Numbered from the stretch's first letter, positions 35,063-44,361 are shown. The stretch: 64,000 bases of DNA from Salegentibacter salarius (GCF_900168265.1 NZ_FVZF01000003.1:124001-188000), one strand, 5' to 3'. Program-made: numbers and translations. Notes: a model not told the origin generated them from the letters alone.

Positions 35063-35070
35063 TAAAAAAT

Positions 35071-35364
35071 ATGTACTTAGAAATAGTAACTCCTGAAGCT
35101 GTAGTTTTTAAAGCTGATGTTGATGCAGTAAAAGTCCCTGGAAACGACGGGGAATTCCAAATGCTGAACAATCACGCGCCTATAGTTTCTACATTGGTTG
35201 AAGGGAAAGTTAAAATTCAACTTGCTGCCTCTAATAAGGAATTAGACGATGAGCTTTCTGAAGATTTTAAGAAAGATAAAGGAAACAGCAATATTCTTTA
35301 TTATACTATAAAAGGCGGAGTTTTAGAAATGAAAGATAATAAAGCTATTATTTTAGCCGATTAA
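35071..35364 (+). CDS. atpC: F1F0 ATP synthase subunit epsilon (N-terminal domain form)
   Basis: 97 residues. Matches the beta-sandwich N-terminal domain of AtpC (YLEIVTPEAVVFKADVDAVKVPGNDGEFQMLNNHAPIVSTL). The C-terminal helical hairpin that regulates the enzyme in other bacteria is missing, a normal feature in this group. Follows atpD; a symmetric terminator comes after it. Confidence 0.96.
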   Translation: MYLEIVTPEAVVFKADVDAVKVPGNDGEFQMLNNHAPIVSTLVEGKVKIQLAASNKELDDELSEDFKKDKGNSNILYYTIKGGVLEMKDNKAIILAD

Positions 35365-35384
35365 TCTTAGGAAATTAAATATAG

Positions 35385-35412
35385 AAAAAGCCGGGCAAGT
35401 GCCCGGCTTTTT
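35385..35412. terminator. Bidirectional terminator between atpC and the HTH gene
   Basis: AAAAAGCCGGGC (35385-35396) pairs with GCCCGGCTTTTT (35401-35412) with a 4-nt loop. The A and T runs on both sides serve both converging genes. Confidence 0.9.
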
Positions 35413-35618
35413 TAGTTTTTGGTATATTCTAAAATATCTCCCGGCTGGCAATCTAAAGCTTCGCAAATCGCTTCTAAAGTAGAAAAACGAACCGCTTTTG
35501 CTTTTCCCGTTTTTAATATGGAAAGATTTGCTGTGGTAATCCCGATTTTCTCAGCCAGTTCATTGCTTTTCATCCCGCGTTCTTCCAGAATTTTATCCAG
35601 GTTGATGTTGATTGGCAT
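35412..35618 (-). CDS. Small HTH (XRE/Cro, YozG-like) transcriptional regulator
   Basis: 68 residues, only a helix-turn-helix domain (LAEKIGITTANLSILKTGKAKAVRFSTLEAICEALDCQPGDILEY). The pattern fits the YozG-like regulators that accompany DUF2975 membrane proteins. It lies 2 bp after the second DUF2975 gene, so the three are one unit; regulation of that operon or of the membrane proteins' targets is inferred. Its stop overlaps the atpC terminator. Confidence 0.9.
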   Translation of the reverse strand: MPININLDKILEERGMKSNELAEKIGITTANLSILKTGKAKAVRFSTLEAICEALDCQPGDILEYTKN

Positions 35619-35620
35619 AG

Positions 35621-36145
35621 CTAAACGGTTAATTCGTTTTCTTGTTTGATAAGCTCACCCTCTGCGCTAATAAGAGAAATCATTAGTAAGATTTTACCCA
35701 GAACATAAAAAAGTAAAAATTGCGGTAATGCATCGATCAATATGGTGATATCATTATAGAAAAATACACCAGATATCATTAAAAGCGAGTATTTTAATTT
35801 TGCAAAAAGAATAAATCCAGATCCTATATTTCTTAAATCCTTATTTTGATTTTTATAAATTAAACCTCGTTTTAATAATGCTTTGATTGATATATTGGTC
35901 GATACAAATTTTGTTAAAAGAAAAAGATGTAGTGCTAAGTATATTGCAATGAAAACATAGGCAACAATTTCCGAAGAAGTATCTTTTGCATCCTGAAAAT
36001 AATCTAATTTAATTTTATCGGAGAAAGAGGTTTCTGGAGTTATTATCGAAGATGCTAGATCAAAAGAAATAATAATGCCTAAAATAATAATCCCAATAAT
36101 GGAAAGATTAATAATTAGCCTTAGAATATTTAAATGCCATTTCAT
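35621..36145 (-). CDS. DUF2975 membrane protein (copy 2)
   Basis: 174 residues with four hydrophobic helices (IINLSIIGIIILGIIISF, VAYVFIAIYLALHLFLLT, LLMISGVFFYNDITILI, FLLFYVLGKILLMISLI) and the family-typical C-terminal ENELTV tail. Tandem paralogue of the DUF2975 gene at 36156; the two share the same last six residues. Functions unknown; family members are paired with YozG-type HTH genes. Confidence 0.85.
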   Translation of the reverse strand: MKWHLNILRLIINLSIIGIIILGIIISFDLASSIITPETSFSDKIKLDYFQDAKDTSSEIVAYVFIAIYLALHLFLLTKFVSTNISIKALLKRGLIYKNQNKDLRNIGSGFILFAKLKYSLLMISGVFFYNDITILIDALPQFLLFYVLGKILLMISLISAEGELIKQENELTV

Positions 36146-36155
36146 AATAATAAGA

Positions 36156-36611
36156 TTATACGGTTAATTCGTTCTCCTCCTTTATTATTCTAGCCTGATT
36201 AAATATTTTAGATAAGAATATTAGAAATAAGCCAAAAATAACAAACCAAAGATTAAAATGATCAAAATTTATCTCAATGCGTTTATTAAAAATGACCTTA
36301 TAAACAAATCTAAATAGTTCATTTAGAATGGTAATAAAAATAATTAGTTGCCCAATTAATTTAAAGCTTGCAATTTGGAGCTTTGTAAATAAAGGACCGG
36401 CAATTAAGTCCTGCATTAAATTTTTAAATAAGTACAGGATAAAGATCCAAACTCCACTTGATAATAATTCATACGATAAAGAGGTATAAAGAGCATTTTT
36501 AGATTTGATTTCAAATTCTTCAGCATCTCTAAATATTTCCAGGATATCGCTTGGACTAATAAATATTGCATAAAGTAAAAATCCAAATAAAAGTATCCAA
36601 CCTAGAATCAT
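36156..36611 (-). CDS. DUF2975 membrane protein (copy 1), N-terminus probably frameshifted
   Basis: 151 residues from the first in-frame ATG, with four hydrophobic helices and the ENELTV tail, but shorter than its paralogue (174). A second ATG at 36663, with AAAGGA before it, opens a frame reading MKSSEWLKNIF. Removing one base from the six-A run at 36630-36635 (plus strand) joins that frame to NVAYYLMILGWILL and gives about 167 residues, close to the paralogue. A TAATTTTG element at 36691-36698 supports the upstream start. So the gene may be full length with a sequencing or slippage error, or a recent frameshift. Confidence 0.75.
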   Translation of the reverse strand: MILGWILLFGFLLYAIFISPSDILEIFRDAEEFEIKSKNALYTSLSYELLSSGVWIFILYLFKNLMQDLIAGPLFTKLQIASFKLIGQLIIFITILNELFRFVYKVIFNKRIEINFDHFNLWFVIFGLFLIFLSKIFNQARIIKEENELTV

Positions 36612-36690
36612 TAAGTAATAAGCAACATTAAAAAATGTTTTTAAGCCATTCTGAAGATTTCATTCCTTTATAATTATCGTTTATCAATAA

Positions 36691-36698
36691 CAAAATTA
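36691..36698 (-). promoter_or_regulatory. -7 promoter element TAATTTTG of the DUF2975-HTH operon
   Basis: TAATTTTG on the minus strand lies 27 bases before the ATG at 36663; a TTG (CAA on the plus strand at 36717-36719) is 18 bp further upstream and fits -33. Confidence 0.6.
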
Positions 36699-36876
36699 AG
36701 CTAAATTATCGAAAAACAATAATTTTAATAATTAAAAAAGATAAATTAATTTCAGCATTTTAAGAAATTTGCTAAGAAACAGGCTTTTTAAAATGCTTAA
36801 AAATAGGAAGCTTTTAAATCGGGATCCTTCTGATGCTTAAGTAGGGCTTAGGCTGTAAAACTTAAATAATAACTCT

Positions 36877-36884
36877 TATATTTG
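36877..36884 (+). promoter_or_regulatory. -7 promoter element TATATTTG of the mrp operon
   Basis: TATATTTG, 29 bases upstream of the mrpA ATG. The preceding intergenic stretch (36699-36876) is AT-rich with no other recognised feature. Confidence 0.55.
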
Positions 36885-36913
36885 CGGGGAACGGACTTTT
36901 TGAGAGAAAATAT

Positions 36914-39223
36914 ATGCTAGCAGCAATACTTTTAGGTTTTTTATTCGCAATATTCCTGGTTTTTACCGGAAAGTTCTTCAGGGGGAAATTGGCGATTCTT
37001 TCAGCGCTTATTCCGGCGGGACTTTTTGCTTATTTTGCGAGTTTTATTCCGCAGATAAGTTCCGGAGAAATAATTAGTAAAACCTATCAATGGGTCCCGG
37101 CATTTGGAGTTGACCTTAGTTTTAAACTGGATGGTCTCTCCCTTCTTTTTTCATTAATGATCACCGGGATTGGTTTCCTGGTTTTTGCATATACAGCTTC
37201 ATACCTTAGAGGGCATAAGTATCTTGACCGTTTCTACGGATACCTGAGCTTGTTTATGGCTGCAATGCTTGGGCTGGTACTTTCAGACAATCTTATCTCG
37301 CTTTTCGTTTTTTGGGAATTAACCAGTATAAGTTCATTTTTCCTAATCGGGTTTAATAATACCAACCCGGCTTCTCGAAAGTCAGCTTTAACGGCATTGG
37401 GAATTACCGGTTTTGGTGGGTTTTCCCTTTTGGCAGGAGCTTTATTATTGGGTAGCATTAGCGGCACTTATAGCATTTCTGAAATGCTAAGTATGAAAGA
37501 GGCTATTGCCGGAAGCGAATATTATATCCTGGCGGTAGTCTTTATTTTTGTTGCCGCATTCACCAAATCGGCACAATTTCCATTTCATTTCTGGTTGCCA
37601 GGTGCGATGAAAGCACCAACTCCGGTTTCGACATATCTGCACTCAGCCACGATGGTAAAAGCAGGAATCTACTTGCTCATGCGTTTTACGCCGGTTTTTG
37701 GGGATCAGGAATTCTGGAACACAACATTAATAATTGTGGGAGGAATCACAATGGTTTACTCTGCAATACACGCTCTTTTTAGAACAGATCTTAAAGGCGT
37801 TTTAGCTTATTCGACCATTTCAGCGCTTGGGATTTTAGTTTTCTTAATCGGTTTGGGAACAAAAGCTGCTTTCCTTGCTGCAGCGGTTTTTATAATAGTT
37901 CACGCGCTTTATAAAGCTACTTTATTCTTGGTTACGGGAATTATAGATCACCAGACCGGAATCCGGGATGTCACCAAATTAGGCGGATTGCGAAAAATTA
38001 TGATGCCTGTTGCGATTGCCGGTATTTTGGCAGCGATCTCCAGTGCGGGTATCCCACCATCGGTAGGTTTCCTCGGAAAAGAACTCACTTACGAAGCAAG
38101 TATGCACGCTGAAACTTTTACGATTATAATTGTGATCGCAATTGTTTTAACGAAGATATTATTGCTTTGGGCCGGTTTTGTAGCCGGAATCAAACCATTT
38201 GTAGGCAAACTGCCTGAAGCTCATAAAGATGTAAACCCCCCCGGATTTTTAATGTGGGCCCCTGCAATTATCCTTGCTGTTTTAGGAATTCTATTCGGGA
38301 TATTCCCAATGCTTATTGAATCTGCCCTGGTTAAACCTGTGGTTTCTTCTTTAGGCGCAGATGCTTCAGATTATCACCTTGCGTTATGGCACGGTTTCAA
38401 TACCGTTTTACTTTTGAGTGCAATTACCATTGCAGTCGGAATCTTCTTGTATTTCTTCCTGAAACCTTCAGCAAAACTGGAAAGCAGGATAGGAAAGTTG
38501 GAGTTTATTTCTCCAAAAAGCATTACGGAAAAGGGAACGCATTATTTCAGTGTATTTTCAGCATTCTGGACCAATGTTTTTCAAAATGGATATTTACGAA
38601 ATTATGTAACCACTATTGTTTTGTTTCTCGTGGTATTAGTGGGATATGTTATGTTTGGAAATCCAACCGTTTTAATAGACTATCGTCAACTTTCTGAAGT
38701 TACAGCTTACGAGCTCGCCGTGGTTATTATATTAATTGCCGGAGTTTTCTATACCGTATTTACAAAATCCAGGCTTGCTGCAGTTGCCGCAATGGGAGTT
38801 GTAGGTCTGGCTATCTGTTTAATTTTTGTTTTCTACAGTGCACCAGATTTGGCAATGACGCAGTTTTCAATTGATACCCTTACAGTTATTCTGTTTGTAT
38901 TGGTACTTTATAGATTACCAAAATACCTTACCCTTTCAGATTATAAAATGAGGGTTAGGGATGGAATTTTATCAGCAGCTTTAGGTACGGTGGTTTGTTT
39001 GCTCGCCCTCCAGGTTTTAGCCGAACCCACCAATACCGAACTGGGTGATTTTTATGCTAAAAACGCCTATATTTTAGCTCACGGGAAGAACGTTGTAAAT
39101 GTAATTCTGGTAGATTTTAGGGGTATAGATACCTTTATGGAAATTTCAGTACTGGCTATCGCAGCAATAGGAGTTTTTGGTTTGTTGAAATTAAGATTGA
39201 AAAGCACCGATAGGTCACAGTAA
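36914..39223 (+). CDS. mrpA: Cation/proton antiporter subunit A (MrpA/MnhA)
   Basis: 769 residues, about 20 transmembrane helices. The proton-translocating quinone-oxidoreductase-like core (about 100-430) contains FWELTSISSFFLIGF with the conserved Glu, SAQFPFHFWLPGAMKAPTPVSTYLHSATMVKAG, and AYSTISALG. The C-terminal part (about 590-700) is the MbhE/DUF4040 domain (YSAPDLAMTQFSIDTLTVILFV), followed by MrpB-like sequence. First gene of a complete seven-gene operon for Na+/H+ exchange and pH or salt homeostasis, in line with a marine lifestyle. Confidence 0.97.
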   Translation: MLAAILLGFLFAIFLVFTGKFFRGKLAILSALIPAGLFAYFASFIPQISSGEIISKTYQWVPAFGVDLSFKLDGLSLLFSLMITGIGFLVFAYTASYLRGHKYLDRFYGYLSLFMAAMLGLVLSDNLISLFVFWELTSISSFFLIGFNNTNPASRKSALTALGITGFGGFSLLAGALLLGSISGTYSISEMLSMKEAIAGSEYYILAVVFIFVAAFTKSAQFPFHFWLPGAMKAPTPVSTYLHSATMVKAGIYLLMRFTPVFGDQEFWNTTLIIVGGITMVYSAIHALFRTDLKGVLAYSTISALGILVFLIGLGTKAAFLAAAVFIIVHALYKATLFLVTGIIDHQTGIRDVTKLGGLRKIMMPVAIAGILAAISSAGIPPSVGFLGKELTYEASMHAETFTIIIVIAIVLTKILLLWAGFVAGIKPFVGKLPEAHKDVNPPGFLMWAPAIILAVLGILFGIFPMLIESALVKPVVSSLGADASDYHLALWHGFNTVLLLSAITIAVGIFLYFFLKPSAKLESRIGKLEFISPKSITEKGTHYFSVFSAFWTNVFQNGYLRNYVTTIVLFLVVLVGYVMFGNPTVLIDYRQLSEVTAYELAVVIILIAGVFYTVFTKSRLAAVAAMGVVGLAICLIFVFYSAPDLAMTQFSIDTLTVILFVLVLYRLPKYLTLSDYKMRVRDGILSAALGTVVCLLALQVLAEPTNTELGDFYAKNAYILAHGKNVVNVILVDFRGIDTFMEISVLAIAAIGVFGLLKLRLKSTDRSQ

Positions 39224-39267
39224 AAACTTTAAGCGCCCTTTATTCGGGTTGAATAAAAATTATATAG

Positions 39268-39678
39268 ATGAGTACTTTAATATTAAGAACAGCTTCTAAT
39301 TACCTTTTGCCGGTATTGCTGGTGTTCTCCATTTTTATACTATTGCGAGGGCATTATTTGCCTGGAGGTGGTTTTGTGGGCGGATTGATCGCTGCCATAG
39401 CTTTTGTGCTGCACGCCTTTGCTAACGGCTTGGATAACACGAAAGGCTTATTGAGATTTCATCCAGGGTTTTTGATGCCGGTGGGCTTGGCTCTTGCTTT
39501 TTTTAGCGGTATGGCTCCGGTACTTGTAGACCAGTCTTTTATGACGGGCCTTTGGTTTCCTCAACCATTTCCTGTGATAGGAAATGTAGGATCGGCCTTG
39601 TTTTTTGATATTGGGGTTTATCTTGTAGTGATTGGCGTTACGCTAACAATAATATTTACAATTTCAGAATCAGCTTAA
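39268..39678 (+). CDS. mrpB: Na+/H+ antiporter subunit B (MrpB/MnhB)
   Basis: 136 residues, four transmembrane helices, with LRGHYLPGGGFVGGLIAA at about 27-44, the signature of MnhB. Required for assembly of the Mrp antiporter. Directly follows mrpA; 3 bp before mrpC. Confidence 0.95.
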   Translation: MSTLILRTASNYLLPVLLVFSIFILLRGHYLPGGGFVGGLIAAIAFVLHAFANGLDNTKGLLRFHPGFLMPVGLALAFFSGMAPVLVDQSFMTGLWFPQPFPVIGNVGSALFFDIGVYLVVIGVTLTIIFTISESA

Positions 39679-39681
39679 TAT

Positions 39682-40035
39682 ATGGAAATTCTTTTAGCGA
39701 TAATTATTGGGATTCTATATGCCGCAGGTATTTATATGATGCTGCGAAGGAGTCTGGTAAAGCTTATTATTGGAATTATTCTTTTAGGGAATGGTGCCAA
39801 CCTCCTTATTTTTCTCCTTGGAAGAATTACCGAAGGAGCACCACCAATTATTCCTGAAGAATCCAAGGTGTTTTTAGAAGCTTATGCAGATCCTGTTCCG
39901 CAGGCCCTAATATTAACCGCTATCGTAATTAGTTTCGGTTTACAATCTTTTGCTATTATTCTTGTAAAAAGAGCGCATAAAGTGGTTAAAACCGATGATC
40001 TGGACGAAATGAACGCAACAGACGAAGATTCATGA
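39682..40035 (+). CDS. mrpC: Na+/H+ antiporter subunit C (MrpC/MnhC, NuoK-like)
   Basis: 117 residues, three transmembrane helices as in NuoK; the segment [21 protein letters not shown] and [17 protein letters not shown] match MnhC. Overlaps mrpD by 4 bp (ATGA), indicating translational coupling. Confidence 0.96.
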   Translation: MEILLAIIIGILYAAGIYMMLRRSLVKLIIGIILLGNGANLLIFLLGRITEGAPPIIPEESKVFLEAYADPVPQALILTAIVISFGLQSFAIILVKRAHKVVKTDDLDEMNATDEDS

Positions 40036-41552
40036 CACAACAATTAATATTATATCCTTTACTGCTGCAATTATTATTGGCTATCCTGCTAATGTTTTTC
40101 TGGAAGAAAATCAATACGCAGCGAATAATAAGCATGCTTGGAAGTCTTGTACACCTTGCGGTGAGTATTGGTGTATTTGCTTATATCTGGAATAATGGAA
40201 CTCAAACCGTACAGGCCGGGAGTTGGGAAGCTCCATTCGGGATAACCTTTATAGCCGATACTTTTGCAATTACCATGGTTTTGCTAACCTCTATTGCAGG
40301 GTTGGCAGTTTCTATATTTTCCTCTGGTTCTGTAATTGGTGACCGTTTAAGGTTTGGGTATTTCCCCATTTTTCACTTTCTGCTCTTAGGTTTAACCGGG
40401 GCATTTTTAACAGGAGATATCTTTAACCTCTATGTTTGGTTTGAAATTATTATTATAAGTTCTTTCGTATTAATCACTATTGGGGGAGAAAAAGCGCAGC
40501 TGGAAGGCGCTGTAAAATACTTTACGCTGAATTTCCTCGCTTCCATGATCTTTTTAACTGCAATTGCGGTGCTTTATGGTTTAACCGGGAGCCTAAATAT
40601 GGCCGACCTGGCTAATAAAGTAGCAGCCGTGGAAAATAGGGCTTTAGTAGAGATTACCGCTATTCTATTCTTAATTGGCTTCGGAATTAAATCGGCAGTT
40701 TTTCCTTTATATTTCTGGTTGCCGGCTTCTTATCATACGCCACCTTCGGCTGTATCAGCAATTTTTGGTGGTTTACTTACCAAAGTTGGGGTTTATGCCT
40801 TAATTAGGGTTTTCACCCTGATCTTTGTGGGAGATGCTTTCCTTGATCAAATTCTATTGGTGCTTGCTATTTTCACCCTTTTTAGTGGTGCTTTAGGAGC
40901 TTTGGTGCAAAATAATATTAGGAAGGTGTTTTCTTACTTGATCATTTGCCATATTGGATATATGATTATTGGTTTAGGAATGTTCACCGAAGTAGCTATT
41001 GCAGGGGCAATTTTTTACCTGGTTCACGATATCCTTGTAAAGACAAATTTATTTATGATCAGCGGACTTATCTATCGCATAAAAGGTTCTAATAGTATGC
41101 GTGCTTTGGGTGGTTTTTATGCTAATTACCCCAAATTAAGTTTGTTGATGTTTATCCCTTTGTTTTCCCTGGTTGGAATCCCGCCTTTGTCAGGTTTTTG
41201 GCCTAAGATATCATTGATTACCGCAAGTTTTGAGACCGGAAGTTATTGGAGTTTAGCCGCTATTATTTTTGCAAGTTTTATTACCTTGGTAGTAATCGCA
41301 AAGCTTTGGGCTGAAGTTTTTTGGAAAGATGCACAGGAAATACCTGTTAAACCTAAATTTAGGTATTATCATAAGATTAAAAATATAAAGAGAATTCAGA
41401 TAGTAGTGCCTATTGTTTTCTTAAGTATGGTGACTCTGTATGTAGGTTTTGGAGCAGAGCATATTCAAACTTTAGCTACAAGAATTTCATCAGAATTAAT
41501 GAATAACCAGCAGTATATAGACGCGGTACTTAACACACAAATATCCGAATAA
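40032..41552 (+). CDS. mrpD: Na+/H+ antiporter subunit D (MrpD/MnhD, NuoN/M-like)
   Basis: 506 residues, about 14 transmembrane helices. NADH-quinone-oxidoreductase-type antiporter motifs: [16 protein letters not shown] with the conserved Glu, [36 protein letters not shown] with the Lys, and [13 protein letters not shown]. Together with MrpA it forms the proton channels. The 3' end overlaps mrpE by one base. Confidence 0.97.
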   Translation: MTQQLILYPLLLQLLLAILLMFFWKKINTQRIISMLGSLVHLAVSIGVFAYIWNNGTQTVQAGSWEAPFGITFIADTFAITMVLLTSIAGLAVSIFSSGSVIGDRLRFGYFPIFHFLLLGLTGAFLTGDIFNLYVWFEIIIISSFVLITIGGEKAQLEGAVKYFTLNFLASMIFLTAIAVLYGLTGSLNMADLANKVAAVENRALVEITAILFLIGFGIKSAVFPLYFWLPASYHTPPSAVSAIFGGLLTKVGVYALIRVFTLIFVGDAFLDQILLVLAIFTLFSGALGALVQNNIRKVFSYLIICHIGYMIIGLGMFTEVAIAGAIFYLVHDILVKTNLFMISGLIYRIKGSNSMRALGGFYANYPKLSLLMFIPLFSLVGIPPLSGFWPKISLITASFETGSYWSLAAIIFASFITLVVIAKLWAEVFWKDAQEIPVKPKFRYYHKIKNIKRIQIVVPIVFLSMVTLYVGFGAEHIQTLATRISSELMNNQQYIDAVLNTQISE

Positions 41553-42028
41553 TGAAGAGCAGGTTTGTATCCAACTTATTACTCACCTTTGTATGGGTGG
41601 CCCTAACTGGAGATTTTGGCTTCCAAAATTACGTGTTTGGGTTTGTTGTGAATTTCTTCATTTTATGGGTAATTACAAGGGGGAATAGTGATGCGCGCTA
41701 TTTTACAATTATTCCCAAACTAATCGCTTTCTTTTTCTTTTTCTTGTGGGAACTGTTTAAAGCGAACTTGCAGGTAGCTTATGAAGTAATTACTCCTAAT
41801 TTTAGAATGAAACCAGGGATTGTAAAAGTGCCACTAAGTGTAAAAAGCAATCTGGGAATTACTTTCCTGGCTAATATGATTTCTTTAACTCCCGGTACCT
41901 TAAGCCTGGATGTTTCTAACGATAAAAAGGTGCTTTATGTACATAGTATGTATATAACCGACAGGGAAGAGTTTATAAAGGGAATAAAAAACGGATTTGA
42001 AAAACGTATTTTGGAAATATTGAGATGA
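41552..42028 (+). CDS. mrpE: Na+/H+ antiporter subunit E (MrpE/MnhE)
   Basis: 158 residues with an N-terminal cluster of hydrophobic helices and the cytoplasmic segment ITFLANMISLTPGTLSLDVS typical of MnhE. Stop and start of mrpF overlap by 4 bp. Confidence 0.95.
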   Translation: MKSRFVSNLLLTFVWVALTGDFGFQNYVFGFVVNFFILWVITRGNSDARYFTIIPKLIAFFFFFLWELFKANLQVAYEVITPNFRMKPGIVKVPLSVKSNLGITFLANMISLTPGTLSLDVSNDKKVLYVHSMYITDREEFIKGIKNGFEKRILEILR

Positions 42029-42300
42029 CGCTAACCGATTATTTATATTATGTAATTCTACCCATACTTGCCTTTTCGGTACTTCTTATAGTTTACCGGT
42101 TTATAAAAGGTCCCAGTATTGCCGATAAGATCATTGCCCTGGATGTTTTAATTACCACCGGGATTGGGATTATTGGGGTATACAGTATTATACACGGAAG
42201 GTCTACCTTCCTGGATACCGCCATGATCCTTGCTTTAATCGCTTTTTTAAGTACGGTGGCCTTTTCCTATTACCTTGAAAAACGAAATAGAAAAAAATGA
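42025..42300 (+). CDS. mrpF: Na+/H+ antiporter subunit F (MrpF/MnhF)
   Basis: 91 residues, three transmembrane helices; FIKGPSIADKIIALDVL is the MnhF signature. Overlaps mrpE and mrpG by 4 bp each. Confidence 0.95.
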   Translation: MTLTDYLYYVILPILAFSVLLIVYRFIKGPSIADKIIALDVLITTGIGIIGVYSIIHGRSTFLDTAMILALIAFLSTVAFSYYLEKRNRKK

Positions 42301-42701
42301 GTTCAGTAATAATAGTAATTTTAGTCACTTTAGGAACCTTGTTCGTTTTGCTTTCAGCAATTGGCCTGGTAAGAATGCCTGATACGTATATGCGAATTTC
42401 GGTAAATACAAAAGCGGCAACTTTAGGGGTAGGTTTAATTTTGGTTGGGACTGCTGTGTTCTTTAACGACCTTTCTACTACTTCCAGGGCTTTAGTGATT
42501 ATTCTTTTTGTTTTCTTAACTGCACCGGTAAGTGCTCATCTAATTGGAAGAGCTTCTTATTTTATGGGTGTTAGGTTATGGAAAGGTTCTATAATGGACG
42601 ATCTGCGAGGGAAATATCAAAAGAATTCCTATATATTAAAAAGCGAGATCGATGATACTCCAGAAGATAATATAGATCATTCTAAAATGAAAGACAAATA
42701 G
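42297..42701 (+). CDS. mrpG: Na+/H+ antiporter subunit G (MrpG/MnhG)
   Basis: 134 residues, three transmembrane helices (LVTLGTLFVLLSAIGLVRMPDTYMRI...KAATLGVG) and a charged C-terminal tail. Last gene of the operon; it ends 1 bp before the stop of the convergent MgtC-like gene, and no terminator was seen between them. Confidence 0.95.
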   Translation: MSSVIIVILVTLGTLFVLLSAIGLVRMPDTYMRISVNTKAATLGVGLILVGTAVFFNDLSTTSRALVIILFVFLTAPVSAHLIGRASYFMGVRLWKGSIMDDLRGKYQKNSYILKSEIDDTPEDNIDHSKMKDK

Positions 42702-42702
42702 T

Positions 42703-43149
42703 CTAATCTGAATTTTCTTCATCCTCCTTTTCTGCCTTTTTCTTCATTTTGTGCTCTATATAGCCGAAAACAAGGTTTATTGTAAGGATGATCCCGCTCA
42801 CTATTGCTAATTCTGTATACATTCCAAATCCCGCCAGGCAACCTGTTCCTGCACTGCACCATATTGTAGCCGCTGTAGTGAGGCCCTTTACTTTTCTTTC
42901 TTTTTCCAGGATGGTTCCTGCTCCAATAAACCCAATTCCAACTACGATCTGACCTAAAACACGGGTAATATCTACGTATTTATCACCTTCAAATTCTAAT
43001 GACATTAAAATAAAGATCGCGGCTCCAAGGGAGACCAGAGCATTTGTTTTAAGGCCCGCCTCCTTGCCTTGAATTTCCCTTTCCAGGCCTATAATTAAAC
43101 CGGCTGCAGTAGCAAGGCCAACTCTTAAGGCAAATAATGTCCAATCCAT
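42703..43149 (-). CDS. MgtC/SapB-family membrane protein
   Basis: 148 residues from MDWTLFALR; 13 earlier codons are upstream of the normal MgtC start and lie in the bioF promoter region. The MgtC N-terminal membrane domain is clear: GLIIGLEREIQGKEAGLKTNALVSLGAA, then GFIGAGTILEKERKVKGLTTAATIW. The cytoplasmic ACT-like C-terminal domain is absent, so it is a short MgtC/SapB. Linked elsewhere to magnesium homeostasis or acid adaptation; role here unknown. Divergent from bioF and convergent with mrpG. Confidence 0.9.
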   Translation of the reverse strand: MDWTLFALRVGLATAAGLIIGLEREIQGKEAGLKTNALVSLGAAIFILMSLEFEGDKYVDITRVLGQIVVGIGFIGAGTILEKERKVKGLTTAATIWCSAGTGCLAGFGMYTELAIVSGIILTINLVFGYIEHKMKKKAEKEDEENSD

Positions 43150-43170
43150 AAGATTATTTCGGTGAATGCT

Positions 43171-43178
43171 TACTTTTG
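43171..43178 (+). promoter_or_regulatory. -7 promoter element TACTTTTG of bioF
   Basis: TACTTTTG ends 4 bases before the ATG at 43183, so the bioF mRNA would be leaderless or nearly so. It also supports the start at 43183 over the upstream GTG at 43162. Confidence 0.5.
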
Positions 43179-43182
43179 TAAT

Positions 43183-44331
43183 ATGCAAAAGTTACCCTTA
43201 AAATTAGAGAAAAGTTTAGAAAGTAGAAAGCAGGAACAGGCTTTCCGAAGCTTGAAAAGATCTTTTTCGCTTATAGATTTTTCTTCTAACGATTATTTCG
43301 GACTATCTTCTTCGGAAAAAATCTACAATAAGGCACATGAAATTTTAAAAGAAAATAAGCTCTTGCAAAATGGCGCCACCGGTTCCAGGCTGCTTTCTGG
43401 AAACCATATTCTATACGATTTAACCGAAAATTACCTTGCAGAATTTCATCAAACTGAAGCCGCTTTAATTTTTAATTCGGGTTACGATGCTAATATTGGC
43501 TTTTTTGCTTCGGTCCCAAAAAGAGGTGATCTTATTTTTTACGACGAACTTGTGCATGCTTCTATAAGAGACGGCATCGGCATGAGTCACGCCAAAGCTT
43601 ATAAATTCCATCATAATAATCCCGATAGTCTTCAGAATAAGCTTTCCAAAATAAAAAAAATCGAAGATTCGGTGCTTTATATTGTAACCGAATCTGTTTT
43701 CTCCATGGATGGTGATATGGCTCCATTAGAAGACTTTACTAGAGTTTCTGAACAATTTGGTGCTTTTTTAATTGTGGATGAAGCCCATGCCACCGGCATT
43801 TTTGGCGAGAAAGGTGAAGGTTTAGTGCAGGATTTTGGAATTCAAGATAAAGTTTTCGCGCGTTTAAATACATTTGGAAAGGCGCCAGGATGCCACGGTG
43901 CAGTAATTTTAGGAAGCAAAAGCCTAAAAGATTACCTGGTTAATTATTCGAGAAGTTTTATTTATACTACCGCGCTGCCACCACACTCGGTGGCGACTAT
44001 TTTAGCCGTTTACCAGGAGTTTGAAAAGGGGATTCCGCAAATTCAGCATTTAAAAAATAATATTCAGTTTTTTAGAAGCCAGGTATCTCAGAATAATCTA
44101 TCACCAGATTTCCTGCAAAGTAAATCTGCTATTCAGAGCTGTATAATTCCGGGGAACGAAGAAGTGAAAAACGTAGCTGAAAGTCTCAAAAAAGAAGGTT
44201 TTGAGGTAAAACCCATACTTTCGCCAACCGTGCCCAAAGGCCAGGAAAGGTTAAGGTTTTGCCTGCATTCTTTTAATTCTGAAGAAGAAATAAGCAGGGT
44301 ATTAAAAATACTAGCTAAATTACTGGCCTGA
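43183..44331 (+). CDS. bioF: 8-amino-7-oxononanoate synthase (BioF)
   Basis: 382 residues from ATG 43183 (MQKLPLKLEKSL); the upstream GTG would overlap the promoter. PLP-dependent condensation of pimeloyl thioester with alanine. Landmarks: FSSNDYFGLS, NSGYDANIGFF, and VDEAHATGIFGEKGEG. The usual lysine segment T-x-x-K-A reads TFGKAPGCHGAV. First biotin gene of this region; its stop overlaps repeat C. Confidence 0.96.
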   Translation: MQKLPLKLEKSLESRKQEQAFRSLKRSFSLIDFSSNDYFGLSSSEKIYNKAHEILKENKLLQNGATGSRLLSGNHILYDLTENYLAEFHQTEAALIFNSGYDANIGFFASVPKRGDLIFYDELVHASIRDGIGMSHAKAYKFHHNNPDSLQNKLSKIKKIEDSVLYIVTESVFSMDGDMAPLEDFTRVSEQFGAFLIVDEAHATGIFGEKGEGLVQDFGIQDKVFARLNTFGKAPGCHGAVILGSKSLKDYLVNYSRSFIYTTALPPHSVATILAVYQEFEKGIPQIQHLKNNIQFFRSQVSQNNLSPDFLQSKSAIQSCIIPGNEEVKNVAESLKKEGFEVKPILSPTVPKGQERLRFCLHSFNSEEEISRVLKILAKLLA

Positions 44332-44361
44332 AACCAGCATGATGCCGGACCCAAAAATTGG
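44329..44361. repeat. Dispersed short repeat C, copy 1
   Basis: Starts with the bioF stop codon: TGAAACCAGCATGATGCCGG followed by ACCCAAAAATTGG. Similar, with about five or six mismatches, to 58125-58157 after gldE. Confidence 0.5.
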
